A stretch of 64,000 nt of DNA from Enterobacter sp. CC120223-11. GTDB lineage: Bacteria > Pseudomonadota > Gammaproteobacteria > Enterobacterales > Enterobacteriaceae. The stretch spans positions 248,001 through 312,000 of the forward strand of contig NZ_OBEF01000003.1 in assembly GCF_900215375.1 (NCBI RefSeq). Direction: 5' to 3'. Both the position numbers and the translations under genes were made by a program. The notes under the pieces were generated by a model. The model was not told the DNA's origin. It searched no databases and saw only the letters and a program-made list of their open reading frames with translations. Numbering within the stretch: position 1 is the first letter of the stretch; each line of letters opens with the position of its first letter. Below, piece after piece: positions 45,483-54,138 of this stretch.

Positions 45483-48400
45483 TTACGCCTCCTCTTCACG
45501 CTGCGGCAGGCGGCTTTTCAGGTAGAGCGAAAGGCGGTCGAACAGCAGGTAGATAACCGGGGTGGTGAACAGCGTCAGCACCTGGCTCACCAACAGACCG
45601 CCGACCATGCCAATCCCCAGCGGACGACGCAGCTCCGCGCCGACGCCGGTACTCAGCATCAGGGGCAGTGCGCCGAGCAGGGCGGCAAGCGTGGTCATCA
45701 GAATCGGACGGAAGCGCAGCAGGCAGGCCTGATAAATCGCCTCTCGCGGTGGCATGCCCTGTTCACGTTCAGCGGCCAGCGCAAAGTCGATCATCATGAT
45801 GGCGTTTTTCTTCACGATGCCGATCAGCAGAATGATGCCGATGATGGCGATCACGTCGAGTTCACTGCCCGAAACCCACAGCGCCAGCAACGCGCCCAGG
45901 CCTGCGGTCGGCAGGGTGGAGAGAATCGTGATCGGGTGGATAAAGCTCTCATACAGAATGCCAAGCACGATATACATCGCCACCACGGCAGCCAGTACCA
46001 GCCAGACGGTGCTGCCCAGTGCGGCCTGGAAGGCCAGTGAGCTGCCCTGAAACTCGGTGCGGATATCCGTCGGGAAATTCAGCGCTTTTTCCGCATCGGT
46101 GATGGCCTGAACCGCATCGCCCAGCGATGAATCCTGCGCGACGTTAAAGGAGATGGTCGTCACCGGGAACTGATCGAGATGGTTGATCGACAGCGGCGCA
46201 AAGCGCTCTTCCACTTTGGCGATAGCGTTTAGCGGCACAACGCCGCCGCCGCTGCTGGTGATGCGGATGTTGTCCAGTGCCGCAAGCCCCGGCGTTTCGC
46301 GGGTGTCATGCTCCAGCACCACACGATACTGGTTTGATTGCGTGTAAATGGTGGAAATCAGGCGCTGGCCGAAGGCGTTATAGAGCGCATTATCGACGTC
46401 CGCCATGCTGATGCCAAGGCGGCTGGCGCTGTCGCGATCGACATTCACGTAGGCTGAAAGCCCCTTGTCCTGCCAGTCGCTGCTGACGTCCTCAAGCTGC
46501 GGTAGCTTTTGCAATTCCGTCATCAGCTGCGGCACCCAAGCGCTAAGCGCATCCAGCGAGTTGGCCTGCAGGCTGAACTGGTACTGGGTGCGGCTGACGG
46601 TGGTGTCGATGGTCAGATCCTGGGTCGGCTGCAGGTAAAGGGCAACGCCCGGAACCCGGTCCACGGCGTGCTGCAGACGACGGATCACTTTTTGCACTCG
46701 GTCGTCACGATCGGCGAGTGGCTTAAGGTTGATTTGCAGGCGGGCGCTGTTGAGCGCCGGGTTGGTACCGTCGACGCCGACGTAGGACGTCAGGCTTTCC
46801 ACTGCCGGATCTTTCAGGATGATGTCCGATACCTGTTCCTGGCGCTGGGCCATGCTGGCAAACGATGCCGACTGCGGTGCCTGTAAGGTGCCCTGAATGA
46901 TGCCGTTATCCTGAATCGGGAAGAAGCCTTTCGGAATAAAGATCCATAGCATGATCGACAGCGCCAGAGTGCTCAGGGCCACGCCGAGCGTCAGCCACGG
47001 GTGATTCAGCACTTTGGTGAGCATACGTCCGTAGGCCGCAATCACGCGTTCGAAAAAGCGCTCGCTGGCGCGGGAAAAACGGTTCTGTTTGCGTAGCGAT
47101 TCGTGGCTCAGCATGCGCGCGCACATCATTGGCGTCAGCGTTAGCGACACCACGGCGGAGATCAAAATGGCCACCGCGAGGGTGATGGCAAATTCGCGGA
47201 ATAAGCGTCCGACGATATCGCCCATAAACAGCAGTGGGATAAGCACCGCGATAAGCGAGAAGGTCAGAGAGATAATGGTAAAGCCGATTTCGCCTGCGCC
47301 CTTAAGCGCCGCCGCCATCGGCTTTTCACCTTTTTCGATGTAGCGCGAAATGTTCTCGATGACCACGATGGCGTCATCGACCACGAAACCGGTGGCGATG
47401 GTCAGCGCCATTAACGTCAGGTTGTTGATAGAGAAATCAAGAAACACCATGACCGCAAAGGTGCCGACGAGCGACAGCGGCACGGCAACGCCGGGGATAA
47501 TGGTGGCCGGAACGTTGCGCAGGAAGACGTAGATAATCATGACGACAAGCGCAATTGCCAGCATCAGTTCGAACTGGGTATCGCTGACCGAGGCGCGGAT
47601 ATTGTTGGTGCGATCGGAGAGGACTTTCACCTGTACGGATTTTGGCAGGCTGCTGGTCAGCTGCGGCAGCATCTGGCGAATGCTGTCGGCAGTGGCGATG
47701 ATGTTGGCGCCCGGCTGGCGCTGGACGTTCATGACTATCGCCTGCTGTTTATTGGCCCATGCGCCAAGCCAGCTGTTCTCAGCACCTTGTTCAATGGTGG
47801 CCACATCACCGAGGCGCACGGGCGAACCGTTCTGATAAGCGATAATCAGCTTGCGGTATTCGGCGGCGGACTGCATCTGATCGTTGGCGGAGAGCGTGAC
47901 CGCGCGGGTTGGGCCGTCGAGGCTGCCTTTTGCCGAGTTAACGTTAGCATTGGTGATAGCAGTGCGCACGGTTTCGCTGGTCAGCCCCAGGGCGGCGATT
48001 GCCTGAGCATTCAATTTTACACGCACCGCAGGACGCTGACCGCCTGCAAGCGTCACCAGGCCGACGCCGGAAACCTGAGAAATTTTCTGCGCCACGCGCG
48101 TTTCCACCATGTCTTCCACCTGTGTCATTGGCAGGGCGGAAGAGGTGACGGCGAGCGTCATGATTGGCGGATCGGCAGGGTTGACCTTGCTGTACACCGG
48201 CGGGTTTGGCAGATCGTTCGGCAGCAGGTTGGTTGCGGCGTTGATGGCGGCCTGCACTTCCTGTTCGGCAACGTCCAGCGACAGCTCAAGCTGGAACTGC
48301 AGCGTGACGACGGATGCGCCGCCTGCGCTCTGGGACGACATCTGCTTCAGGCCGGACATCTGCCCGAACTGACGCTCGAGCGGGGCGGTAATGGAGGAGG

Positions 48401-48605
48401 TCACGACATCCGGGCTTGCTCCCGGGTAGAGCGTAATCACCTGAATTGTTGGGTAATCGACCTCAGGCAGCGCGGAAACCGGCAATAAGCGATAGCCGAT
48501 GATCCCCGCGAGCATAATGGCCACCATCATCAGCGTGGTGGCGACCGGGCGCAGAATAAACAGGCGGGAAGGGCCGCCCGTATTGCCGGGAGGTAAAACT
48601 TGCAT
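45483..48605 (-). CDS. mdtB: MdtB, RND efflux transporter subunit
   Basis: The protein has 1040 residues, as in E. coli. It shows the same architecture as MdtC ([38 protein letters not shown]). MdtB supplies proton translocation in the heterotrimer. Its ATG overlaps the last base of the mdtA stop codon (TGATG). Confidence 0.96.
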   Translation of the reverse strand: MQVLPPGNTGGPSRLFILRPVATTLMMVAIMLAGIIGYRLLPVSALPEVDYPTIQVITLYPGASPDVVTSSITAPLERQFGQMSGLKQMSSQSAGGASVVTLQFQLELSLDVAEQEVQAAINAATNLLPNDLPNPPVYSKVNPADPPIMTLAVTSSALPMTQVEDMVETRVAQKISQVSGVGLVTLAGGQRPAVRVKLNAQAIAALGLTSETVRTAITNANVNSAKGSLDGPTRAVTLSANDQMQSAAEYRKLIIAYQNGSPVRLGDVATIEQGAENSWLGAWANKQQAIVMNVQRQPGANIIATADSIRQMLPQLTSSLPKSVQVKVLSDRTNNIRASVSDTQFELMLAIALVVMIIYVFLRNVPATIIPGVAVPLSLVGTFAVMVFLDFSINNLTLMALTIATGFVVDDAIVVIENISRYIEKGEKPMAAALKGAGEIGFTIISLTFSLIAVLIPLLFMGDIVGRLFREFAITLAVAILISAVVSLTLTPMMCARMLSHESLRKQNRFSRASERFFERVIAAYGRMLTKVLNHPWLTLGVALSTLALSIMLWIFIPKGFFPIQDNGIIQGTLQAPQSASFASMAQRQEQVSDIILKDPAVESLTSYVGVDGTNPALNSARLQINLKPLADRDDRVQKVIRRLQHAVDRVPGVALYLQPTQDLTIDTTVSRTQYQFSLQANSLDALSAWVPQLMTELQKLPQLEDVSSDWQDKGLSAYVNVDRDSASRLGISMADVDNALYNAFGQRLISTIYTQSNQYRVVLEHDTRETPGLAALDNIRITSSGGGVVPLNAIAKVEERFAPLSINHLDQFPVTTISFNVAQDSSLGDAVQAITDAEKALNFPTDIRTEFQGSSLAFQAALGSTVWLVLAAVVAMYIVLGILYESFIHPITILSTLPTAGLGALLALWVSGSELDVIAIIGIILLIGIVKKNAIMMIDFALAAEREQGMPPREAIYQACLLRFRPILMTTLAALLGALPLMLSTGVGAELRRPLGIGMVGGLLVSQVLTLFTTPVIYLLFDRLSLYLKSRLPQREEEA

Positions 48606-49846
48606 CAGGAGCGGGCTCCTTTTTTGCCGCTTTGTTCAGCCGTCGGCGTTTCTCCGGCGGTGGCGGAATGGGCTTCAACAACTTCCACTTTGGCCCCTTC
48701 GGTCAGACGGTCGATACCGTCGGTCACGACCTTATCGCCTGCCGACAAACCATCGCTGATGACCACTTTCTGACTGTCCTGAATGCCCGGCACCACGATG
48801 TGTTTGCTGACTTTATTTTCAGCGTTCAGTACCCAGACGAAGTTGCCTTCGTTACCCATTTGCAGCGCGGCGGTTGGGATCACCACCGCATTTTGTTCGG
48901 TATCCACCAGCAGGCGGGCATTGACGAACTGGTTCGGGAATAGCGCATCGTCCATGTTGTTGAAGCGTGCCTTCAGCTTGATGGTGCCGGTAGTGGCGTC
49001 GATCTGGTTATCGAGGCTTAACAATGCCCCGTTGCTGAGCTTCTGTTTGTTGGTACGGTCCCAGGCTTCCACCGTCAGGCTCTGGCCTGCTTTCTGGGCT
49101 TTAACCACTGTTGCGATGTCGTTTTCGGGCAGGGTGAAAACCAGATCAATGGGATGGGTTTGGGTAAGCACCACAATGCCGGTGGTGTCGCTGGTGGAGA
49201 TCTGGTTGCCGATATCTACCTGTTTCAGGCCCACACGCCCGTCGATAGGGGCGGTGATGCGCGTCCAGTCGAGCTGCAGCTGTGCACTGGCAACGGCGGC
49301 TTCATCGGCTTTCACCGTGCCGAGGCTTTCGGTGACTAACGACTGTTGGGTGTCGAGTTCCTGACGGGAAACGAGGTTGGTTTTCACCAGTTGCTGATAA
49401 CGCGCGAGATCCCGTCGGGCGTTGGAGAGCGTGGCGTTATCTTTTGCCAGCTGGCCCTGGGCCTGGGCCAGCGCCACTTTGAACTGACTCGGATCGATTT
49501 CCGCCAGCAAATCGCCGGCTTTCACCTGCTGACCTTCCTGGAAGTGTAGCGCCAGCAGCTGGCCGTTGACGCGGCTGTGTACCGTGACGGTGTTCGCCGC
49601 TGTGATAGTCCCCAGACCGGTTAAATAACGTGGTACGGCTTCGTTGGTTGCTGTAGCCGCCTGAACGGGCGCTAACGCCCCGCTGAAGCGCCCGCCGTGA
49701 CGACCGCCACTGGCATGCTGCCCTTGAGTTGCGCCAGAGGTGCCTGTGTCAGACGTACTGCTGCTGTGCCAGTAATACACGGCGACGCCAGCGATTACCG
49801 CTACGCCCAGTGCGCTCAACCAACGCGATTTTTTGCTGCCTTTCAT
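48605..49846 (-). CDS. mdtA: MdtA, membrane fusion protein of the MdtABC pump
   Basis: The protein has 413 residues (E. coli 415). A single N-terminal hydrophobic anchor ([18 protein letters not shown]) is followed by the lipoyl/barrel-sandwich half-motifs [21 protein letters not shown] and the coiled-coil hairpin ([19 protein letters not shown]), then a beta-barrel and membrane-proximal domain. It bridges MdtBC to TolC. It is first in the operon, and a BaeR-like box lies about 65 bases upstream. Confidence 0.95.
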   Translation of the reverse strand: MKGSKKSRWLSALGVAVIAGVAVYYWHSSSTSDTGTSGATQGQHASGGRHGGRFSGALAPVQAATATNEAVPRYLTGLGTITAANTVTVHSRVNGQLLALHFQEGQQVKAGDLLAEIDPSQFKVALAQAQGQLAKDNATLSNARRDLARYQQLVKTNLVSRQELDTQQSLVTESLGTVKADEAAVASAQLQLDWTRITAPIDGRVGLKQVDIGNQISTSDTTGIVVLTQTHPIDLVFTLPENDIATVVKAQKAGQSLTVEAWDRTNKQKLSNGALLSLDNQIDATTGTIKLKARFNNMDDALFPNQFVNARLLVDTEQNAVVIPTAALQMGNEGNFVWVLNAENKVSKHIVVPGIQDSQKVVISDGLSAGDKVVTDGIDRLTEGAKVEVVEAHSATAGETPTAEQSGKKGARS

Positions 49847-49908
49847 CGTTATACGTATCTCGTCCTGAAACCTTTCACGGAATGATACTAGTTTAGTAAC
49901 GGAACACC

Positions 49909-49929
49909 CCGGAATAATGGAGGAAATAT
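49909..49929 (-). promoter_or_regulatory. BaeR-box-like site upstream of mdtA
   Basis: The bottom strand reads ATTTCCTCCATTATTCCG, matching the BaeR consensus TTTTTCTCCATDATTGGC at about 13 of 18 positions, including the central CTCCATNATT except one base upstream of it. It is positioned for activation of mdtABCD-baeSR. Confidence 0.65.
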
Positions 49930-50011
49930 GAAAGACTGTCTGGAAACGTCTGAATGGCTGCTGTTCTGCTTATCGTCGCAGAAGAGAACATCAAAAAATT
50001 ATCTATAACCA

Positions 50012-50121
50012 AATCATTCGAGTTGCAGGAAGGCGGCAAGGGAGCTCATCCCCAGGAGCTTACTTCAGTAAGTGACTGGGGTGAGGGAGTGCAGCCAACG
50101 CATCTGCAGCTTGAAGGATGC
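50012..50121. repeat. Interspersed palindromic repeat of about 110 bp
   Basis: The element runs from CATTCGAGTTGCAG to CTGCAGCTTGAAGGATG and folds into a long imperfect hairpin with inner arms TCATCCCCAG/CTGGGGTGA and a core CTTACT-TC-AGTAAG. I recall the same element in many intergenic regions of Enterobacteriaceae. A 60-codon frame across it is a by-product, not a gene. Confidence 0.6.
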
Positions 50122-50143
50122 AGGTTAGAGGGCTGAAACGGGA

Positions 50144-50166
50144 AAGGCCCTTCCGTGAAGGGCCTT
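50144..50166 (-). terminator. Terminator hairpin of the Sib RNA
   Basis: A perfect 9-bp stem AAGGCCCTT/AAGGGCCTT with a 5-base loop is followed on the bottom strand by TTTCCCGTTTC. The tail is short in T, but the hairpin marks the 3' end of Sib RNAs. Confidence 0.65.
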
Positions 50167-50182
50167 GAAAAGGAAAAGGGTT

Positions 50183-50242
50183 ATGATGAGGTTAGTCATC
50201 ATACTGGTCATTCTCTTAGTCATTAGCTTACCGGCTTACTAA
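50183..50242 (+). CDS. Ibs-family type I toxin peptide
   Basis: The 19-residue peptide MMRLVIILVILLVISLPAY matches the Ibs toxin family of E. coli (IbsA-E all begin MM[K/R]xVIIL and end AY). These very hydrophobic peptides insert in the inner membrane and depolarise it when over-expressed. AAGGAAAAGGG precedes the start. It lies between mdtA and yegD; in E. coli the sibA/sibB loci are near mdtA too. It is overlapped on the other strand by the Sib RNA. Confidence 0.88.
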   Translation: MMRLVIILVILLVISLPAY

Positions 50243-50341
50243 GAGACCAGAGGGGGGAGAAATCCCTCCTCGCCCTTTGTCCTTACGGTAGGTTGAAAAA
50301 GCAGCAAAGTCAATCCGCCCAATACGAGGCCGATCGCAAAC

Positions 50342-51694
50342 TCAGGAGAATACCACCTGTGCCCAGCGGGCTAACCCAGCGGTTACCGAGCCAAAATCAT
50401 CGCCACCAGCAATCTCAATCCCCGGCAGCTGCTGCGCCAGCGCTTTTTTAATCAACGGCGAACGGGCGCTGCCGCCGGTCAAATAAATCACGTCTGGCTT
50501 TTCACGACCGTTATCCAGCGCCAGCTGAACCTGCTCAAGAATGCGCGTCAAAGGTTGGTTCAGTGCGTTTTCCAGCCCCAGCTGATTGATATCAGCAGCG
50601 AGTTCAGGACTCAGGAACGGCAGCGTGGTGGTGATATCCGTTTTGTCGGAAAGCGCAATTTTGCTCTCTTCGGCGCTGCGCACCAGGCGATAGCTCAGAC
50701 GCTGCTGCCAGGTTTTCAGCAGCAGACTCACTTTATCCGCCTCACGAGCATCACGAACCAGATCCCGCAGCATACGACCATTCGCCGTGCTGTAAAAATC
50801 AGTCTGCGCCGGAACGTCGTTAATGGCGACAGCATTCCACCACGGTAGCACCGGCAGGGCGATACCTTTCTCCGTTTCTCCCCCCATCCCGAGCAGCGGC
50901 ATCAGGCACTTGAACGCCAGCGCAATGTCCAGGTCGTTCCCGCCCACGCGACAGCCGCTGTGGCCCAGAAGGCTGCTCTGACGCTCGCGTTTGGCGCGCC
51001 ATTCAGGGCCCATCAACAGCAAAGAACAGTCGGTTGTCCCCCCACCGATATCCACGACCAGTACACGCTTTTCAGACGTTAGCGTCGCTTCGAAATCCAG
51101 CCCTGCAGCCACTGGCTCATACTGGAATACCACGTCGGCGAATCCTGCACGCTGTGCGGCGCGCTCAAGAATGCCCTGGGCCTGGTCGTTGGCGTCATCG
51201 CCGCCCAGCCCCTGGAAGTTGATCGGGCGACCGATGACCGCCTGAGTAATGCTTTCGCTGAGCTGAGTTTCTGCCTGCTGCTTGATGTGCAGCATCATGG
51301 CGCACACCAGATCTTCAAACAGTGCGACCTGCTGAGGCTTCAGCCCGCTGGCGCCGAGGAACGATTTGGGCGACTTAACAAAGTACACCTCTTCCGGGTC
51401 GTCGATATACTGCTTCAGCGAGGCAAGACCGAACTGGATGCTGCCGGGCAGAACGTCAATATCCTCTTCGCGATTGAAGCGAATCGCCCGACGCAGCAGG
51501 GCTTCCGTCTCATCGCCGGTTGCCGGGACATCGTGCTGACGATAGAGCCACTCGCTCACCGCCTCGCGCGTCGGGGCGCAAAGCATTGAGGGCAGCAGCG
51601 TGCTGCCGTTTTCGAGGGTCAAAAGCTGCGGTGTATCACCGCGCATGACGGCAACCGAGCAGTTTGCCGTTCCGTAGTCAAAACCAATAAACAC
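50342..51694 (-). CDS. yegD: YegD, Hsp70-like chaperone-family protein
   Basis: I place the start at the GTG at 51694, with GGGGA upstream. This gives 450 residues, the E. coli length, starting FIGFDYGTANCSVAVMR; the longer frame to 51778 adds a non-conserved leader. The actin-like ATPase fold is shown by the phosphate-1 motif FIGFDYGTANCS, phosphate-2 LVVDIGGGTTDCSLL and the adenosine motif VIYLTGGSARSPLI. It lacks the Hsp70 peptide-binding domain. Its role is unknown. In E. coli it is followed by yegI, yegJ, pphC and yegL, which are absent here. Confidence 0.9.
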   Translation of the reverse strand: MFIGFDYGTANCSVAVMRGDTPQLLTLENGSTLLPSMLCAPTREAVSEWLYRQHDVPATGDETEALLRRAIRFNREEDIDVLPGSIQFGLASLKQYIDDPEEVYFVKSPKSFLGASGLKPQQVALFEDLVCAMMLHIKQQAETQLSESITQAVIGRPINFQGLGGDDANDQAQGILERAAQRAGFADVVFQYEPVAAGLDFEATLTSEKRVLVVDIGGGTTDCSLLLMGPEWRAKRERQSSLLGHSGCRVGGNDLDIALAFKCLMPLLGMGGETEKGIALPVLPWWNAVAINDVPAQTDFYSTANGRMLRDLVRDAREADKVSLLLKTWQQRLSYRLVRSAEESKIALSDKTDITTTLPFLSPELAADINQLGLENALNQPLTRILEQVQLALDNGREKPDVIYLTGGSARSPLIKKALAQQLPGIEIAGGDDFGSVTAGLARWAQVVFS

Positions 51695-51830
51695 CTTGCG
51701 GATTCCCCATGCCAGTGAAGAAAAGGCGACGACTTTAGCGGAATGCGGGGCAGGCGACAAGCCAAAATATGAAAGCAAGGCGAGAAGCGCACAAAGCCGT
51801 TATGCTGTAGTAACTTACCGAGGAGAGAAG

Positions 51831-52673
51831 ATGCTGAGTTTAGCGTGGCAGGCCCCCTACGACTGGGAATGGATGTTTGGCTTTCTGGCGGCGCGTACCG
51901 TGGAAGGCGTTGAGCGTTTTGAGGGAAATACCTATATCCGCAGCTTCGCGATCGACGGACATCAGGGGCTGATACACGCCACTCCCGATCCAATGACACA
52001 GACGCTGCAGATTACCCTCTCGGAAGGGCTTTTGCCCGTAAAGGCACAATGTCTGCAGCGGCTGGAGCAGCTGTTTGATTTACGCTGCGAGCCGCACAAG
52101 GTTTCAGCGGCGCTGGGTGAGCTGGCGGCGGCACGTCCGGGTCTTCGGCTGCCGGGGTGCGTTGATCCCTTTGAGCAGGGCGTGCGGGCGATTCTCGGGC
52201 AACTGGTGAGCGTAGCGATGGCCGCGAAGCTCACCAGCCGGGTAGCAATGGCTTACGGTACGCCGCTTGATGACGAATCGGGGCTTACCTGCTTCCCTAC
52301 GCCGCAGCAGTTAGTGCTTGCCGATCCGCTGGCGCTGAAAGCGCTGGGAATGCCGGTCAAGCGCGCCGAAGCACTGATTCATCTGGCTCAGGCGGCGCTC
52401 AGTGGCGAACTGCCGTTGTCACCTCCGGAAAACGTTGAGGCGGCAATGAAGGCGCTACAAACTTTCCCCGGCATTGGCCGCTGGACCGCCAACTATTTCG
52501 CCCTGCGAGGCTGGCAGGCGAAAGACGTCTTTTTACCAGACGACTATCTGATCAAGCAGCGCTTCCCCGGCATGACGCCCGCACAAATTCGTCGCTATGC
52601 GGAGCGCTGGCAGCCCTGGCGCTCCTACGCGCTCCTGCACATCTGGTACAGCGATGGGTTCCGGCCCGCCTAA
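51831..52673 (+). CDS. alkA: DNA-3-methyladenine glycosylase II AlkA
   Basis: The start at ATG 51831 follows GAGGAG and gives 280 residues (E. coli 282); an upstream in-frame start at 51696 is antisense to yegD and not supported. The N-terminal AlkA domain begins LSLAWQAPYDWEWMFGFLAAR. The helix-hairpin-helix (TFPGIGRWTANYFALRG) and the catalytic Asp238 in FLPDDYL are intact. AlkA removes alkylated bases; in E. coli it is induced by Ada. It is divergent from yegD, and its stop overlaps the end of the MFS gene by 4 bases. Confidence 0.95.
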   Translation: MLSLAWQAPYDWEWMFGFLAARTVEGVERFEGNTYIRSFAIDGHQGLIHATPDPMTQTLQITLSEGLLPVKAQCLQRLEQLFDLRCEPHKVSAALGELAAARPGLRLPGCVDPFEQGVRAILGQLVSVAMAAKLTSRVAMAYGTPLDDESGLTCFPTPQQLVLADPLALKALGMPVKRAEALIHLAQAALSGELPLSPPENVEAAMKALQTFPGIGRWTANYFALRGWQAKDVFLPDDYLIKQRFPGMTPAQIRRYAERWQPWRSYALLHIWYSDGFRPA

Positions 52674-53917
52674 TGCGTATGCTGTTCGCGCGGGTTGCCC
52701 TGCGGCTGGTGGCCAGAAATCACTACCCCGCGTGTTTCACGCCCGAAGGCGACAAACACGCAAATCAGGATCGCGACCGTGCCTGCTACTATGGCCATCG
52801 CCATGCCGTAGTTGCCGCCGTTGGCTTCGGCAATACGGGCCTGAAGCGTGGCGTTGACCGAGGCCAGTAAATTACCCAGCTGATACACAAAACCTGGCAG
52901 AACGGCGCGGGCATTGGCAGGCACCAGCTCATTGAGGTAAGTCGGCACCACGCCCCAGGCTCCCTGCACCATAAACTGCATCAGGAAGGCGCCAAGCCCA
53001 ATGTTGAATGACCCGGTGGAGAATGCCCAGAGAGGCAGGACAGGCAGTGCCAGAAAGGCGGCAACGATCATCGCCTTTTTACGGCCAATCTTTTCAGATA
53101 CCGTGCCAAAGAAAATGCCGCCGAGCATCGCCGCAATGTTGTAGCTGATGGCGATCAGGCTAACGGTGTGCGGGTCAAAACCGTGCTGCACTTTCAGGAA
53201 GGTCGGATACAGATCCTGTGTGCCGTGGCTAAAGAAGTTAAAGCAGGCCATCAGCAGCACCAGATAAATACACAGCTTCCAGTGGCTGCGCAGAATCGGC
53301 AGCAGAGCGGTGCTCTCTTTACGCTCGCGCGCCGCCAGCCACACCGGCGACTCCGGCACTTTGAACCAGATGTACGGCAGCAGGAAAATCGGCAGTGCGC
53401 CAATCAGGAACATCCCTCGCCAGCCCACGCTGCTGTAAAAGAGGCCAAAAATGATGGAAGCCAGAAGATAGCCGCAGGGATAGCCCGCCTGAAAGATGCC
53501 GGACATCAGCCCGCGTGAGCGGTCAGGGATGGTTTCCATCGCCAGCGATGAGGCTACGCCCCAGATCCCACCCATCGCAATACCATACAGCACGCGGAAC
53601 AGCAGAAAGGCGGTAAAGGTCGGCGACCATGCCGACAGCAGTTCAAAGATGCTGAAAAACAGAATGTTGAGCATCAGGATTGGGCGGCGGCCAAATTTCT
53701 CTGCCATTCGCCCGAACACCAGGGCGCCTATCGGCCGCACGGCCAGGGTCAGCATGATAGCCAGAGAGACTTCGGAAACTGAAGCGTGGAACCAGCTGGC
53801 GAGATCGCTTAAAACAAAAACGAGGATGAAAAAGTCGAAGGCGTCGAGCATCCAGCTGGAAAAACTGGCAACGGCGACGTGCTTCTGAGTCGGGCTCCAG
53901 TTGAAAAGCGTAGTCAT
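52670..53917 (-). CDS. MFS transporter, SHS/aromatic-acid-type sugar-acid family
   Basis: I use the ATG at 53917 (MTTLFNWSPTQKHVAVASF), giving 415 residues and 12 transmembrane helices; a longer frame to 53980 adds a polar leader. Helix 1 carries WMLDAFDFFILVFV and loop 2-3 GRMAEKFGRRPILM, features of MFS carriers for organic anions such as sialate, lactate or aromatic acids. The substrate is not predictable. It sits between alkA and yegE, which are adjacent in E. coli, so it is an insertion in this lineage. Confidence 0.8.
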   Translation of the reverse strand: MTTLFNWSPTQKHVAVASFSSWMLDAFDFFILVFVLSDLASWFHASVSEVSLAIMLTLAVRPIGALVFGRMAEKFGRRPILMLNILFFSIFELLSAWSPTFTAFLLFRVLYGIAMGGIWGVASSLAMETIPDRSRGLMSGIFQAGYPCGYLLASIIFGLFYSSVGWRGMFLIGALPIFLLPYIWFKVPESPVWLAARERKESTALLPILRSHWKLCIYLVLLMACFNFFSHGTQDLYPTFLKVQHGFDPHTVSLIAISYNIAAMLGGIFFGTVSEKIGRKKAMIVAAFLALPVLPLWAFSTGSFNIGLGAFLMQFMVQGAWGVVPTYLNELVPANARAVLPGFVYQLGNLLASVNATLQARIAEANGGNYGMAMAIVAGTVAILICVFVAFGRETRGVVISGHQPQGNPREQHTH

Positions 53918-54138
53918 AGTCGGTGTCCTGATAAAGCTGTGCGAAGACAGCGTGGGGCAGGCAGGCGAGGCGCGGTTCACTGCGACGGGTCTGTCACCGG
54001 AAGGGTATTTTGTTGTTCTTTTGTATATTACATGTAAAGAAAAAATAGTTAGCAGGTTAATGGTTATATTTTGTAAGCGTTAGCGTCGTAATGAAACGAA
54101 GCGCCCGCGATGGATGACGCGGGCGGAAAGGTGGGGTC

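Larger units (their letters stand above)
50138..50278 (-). ncRNA. Sib-family antisense RNA (antitoxin of the ibs toxin)
   Basis: On the bottom strand TTGACT (plus 50308-50313) and TACCGT (plus 50285-50290) with a 17-base spacer form a promoter. The RNA would start near 50278 with AAGGACAAAGGGCGAGGAGGG, run across the entire ibs frame, and end at the hairpin AAGGCCCTT-CACGG-AAGGGCCTT (50144-50166), about 140 nt. This is the size and layout of Sib (QUAD) RNAs, which block translation and destabilise ibs mRNA. The 5' part resembles the E. coli Sib consensus from memory. Confidence 0.8.

Noticed and set aside
49954-50136. 60-codon frame upstream of the ibs locus
   Set aside because: It is read through the palindromic repeat at 50012-50121, which explains its coding appearance.
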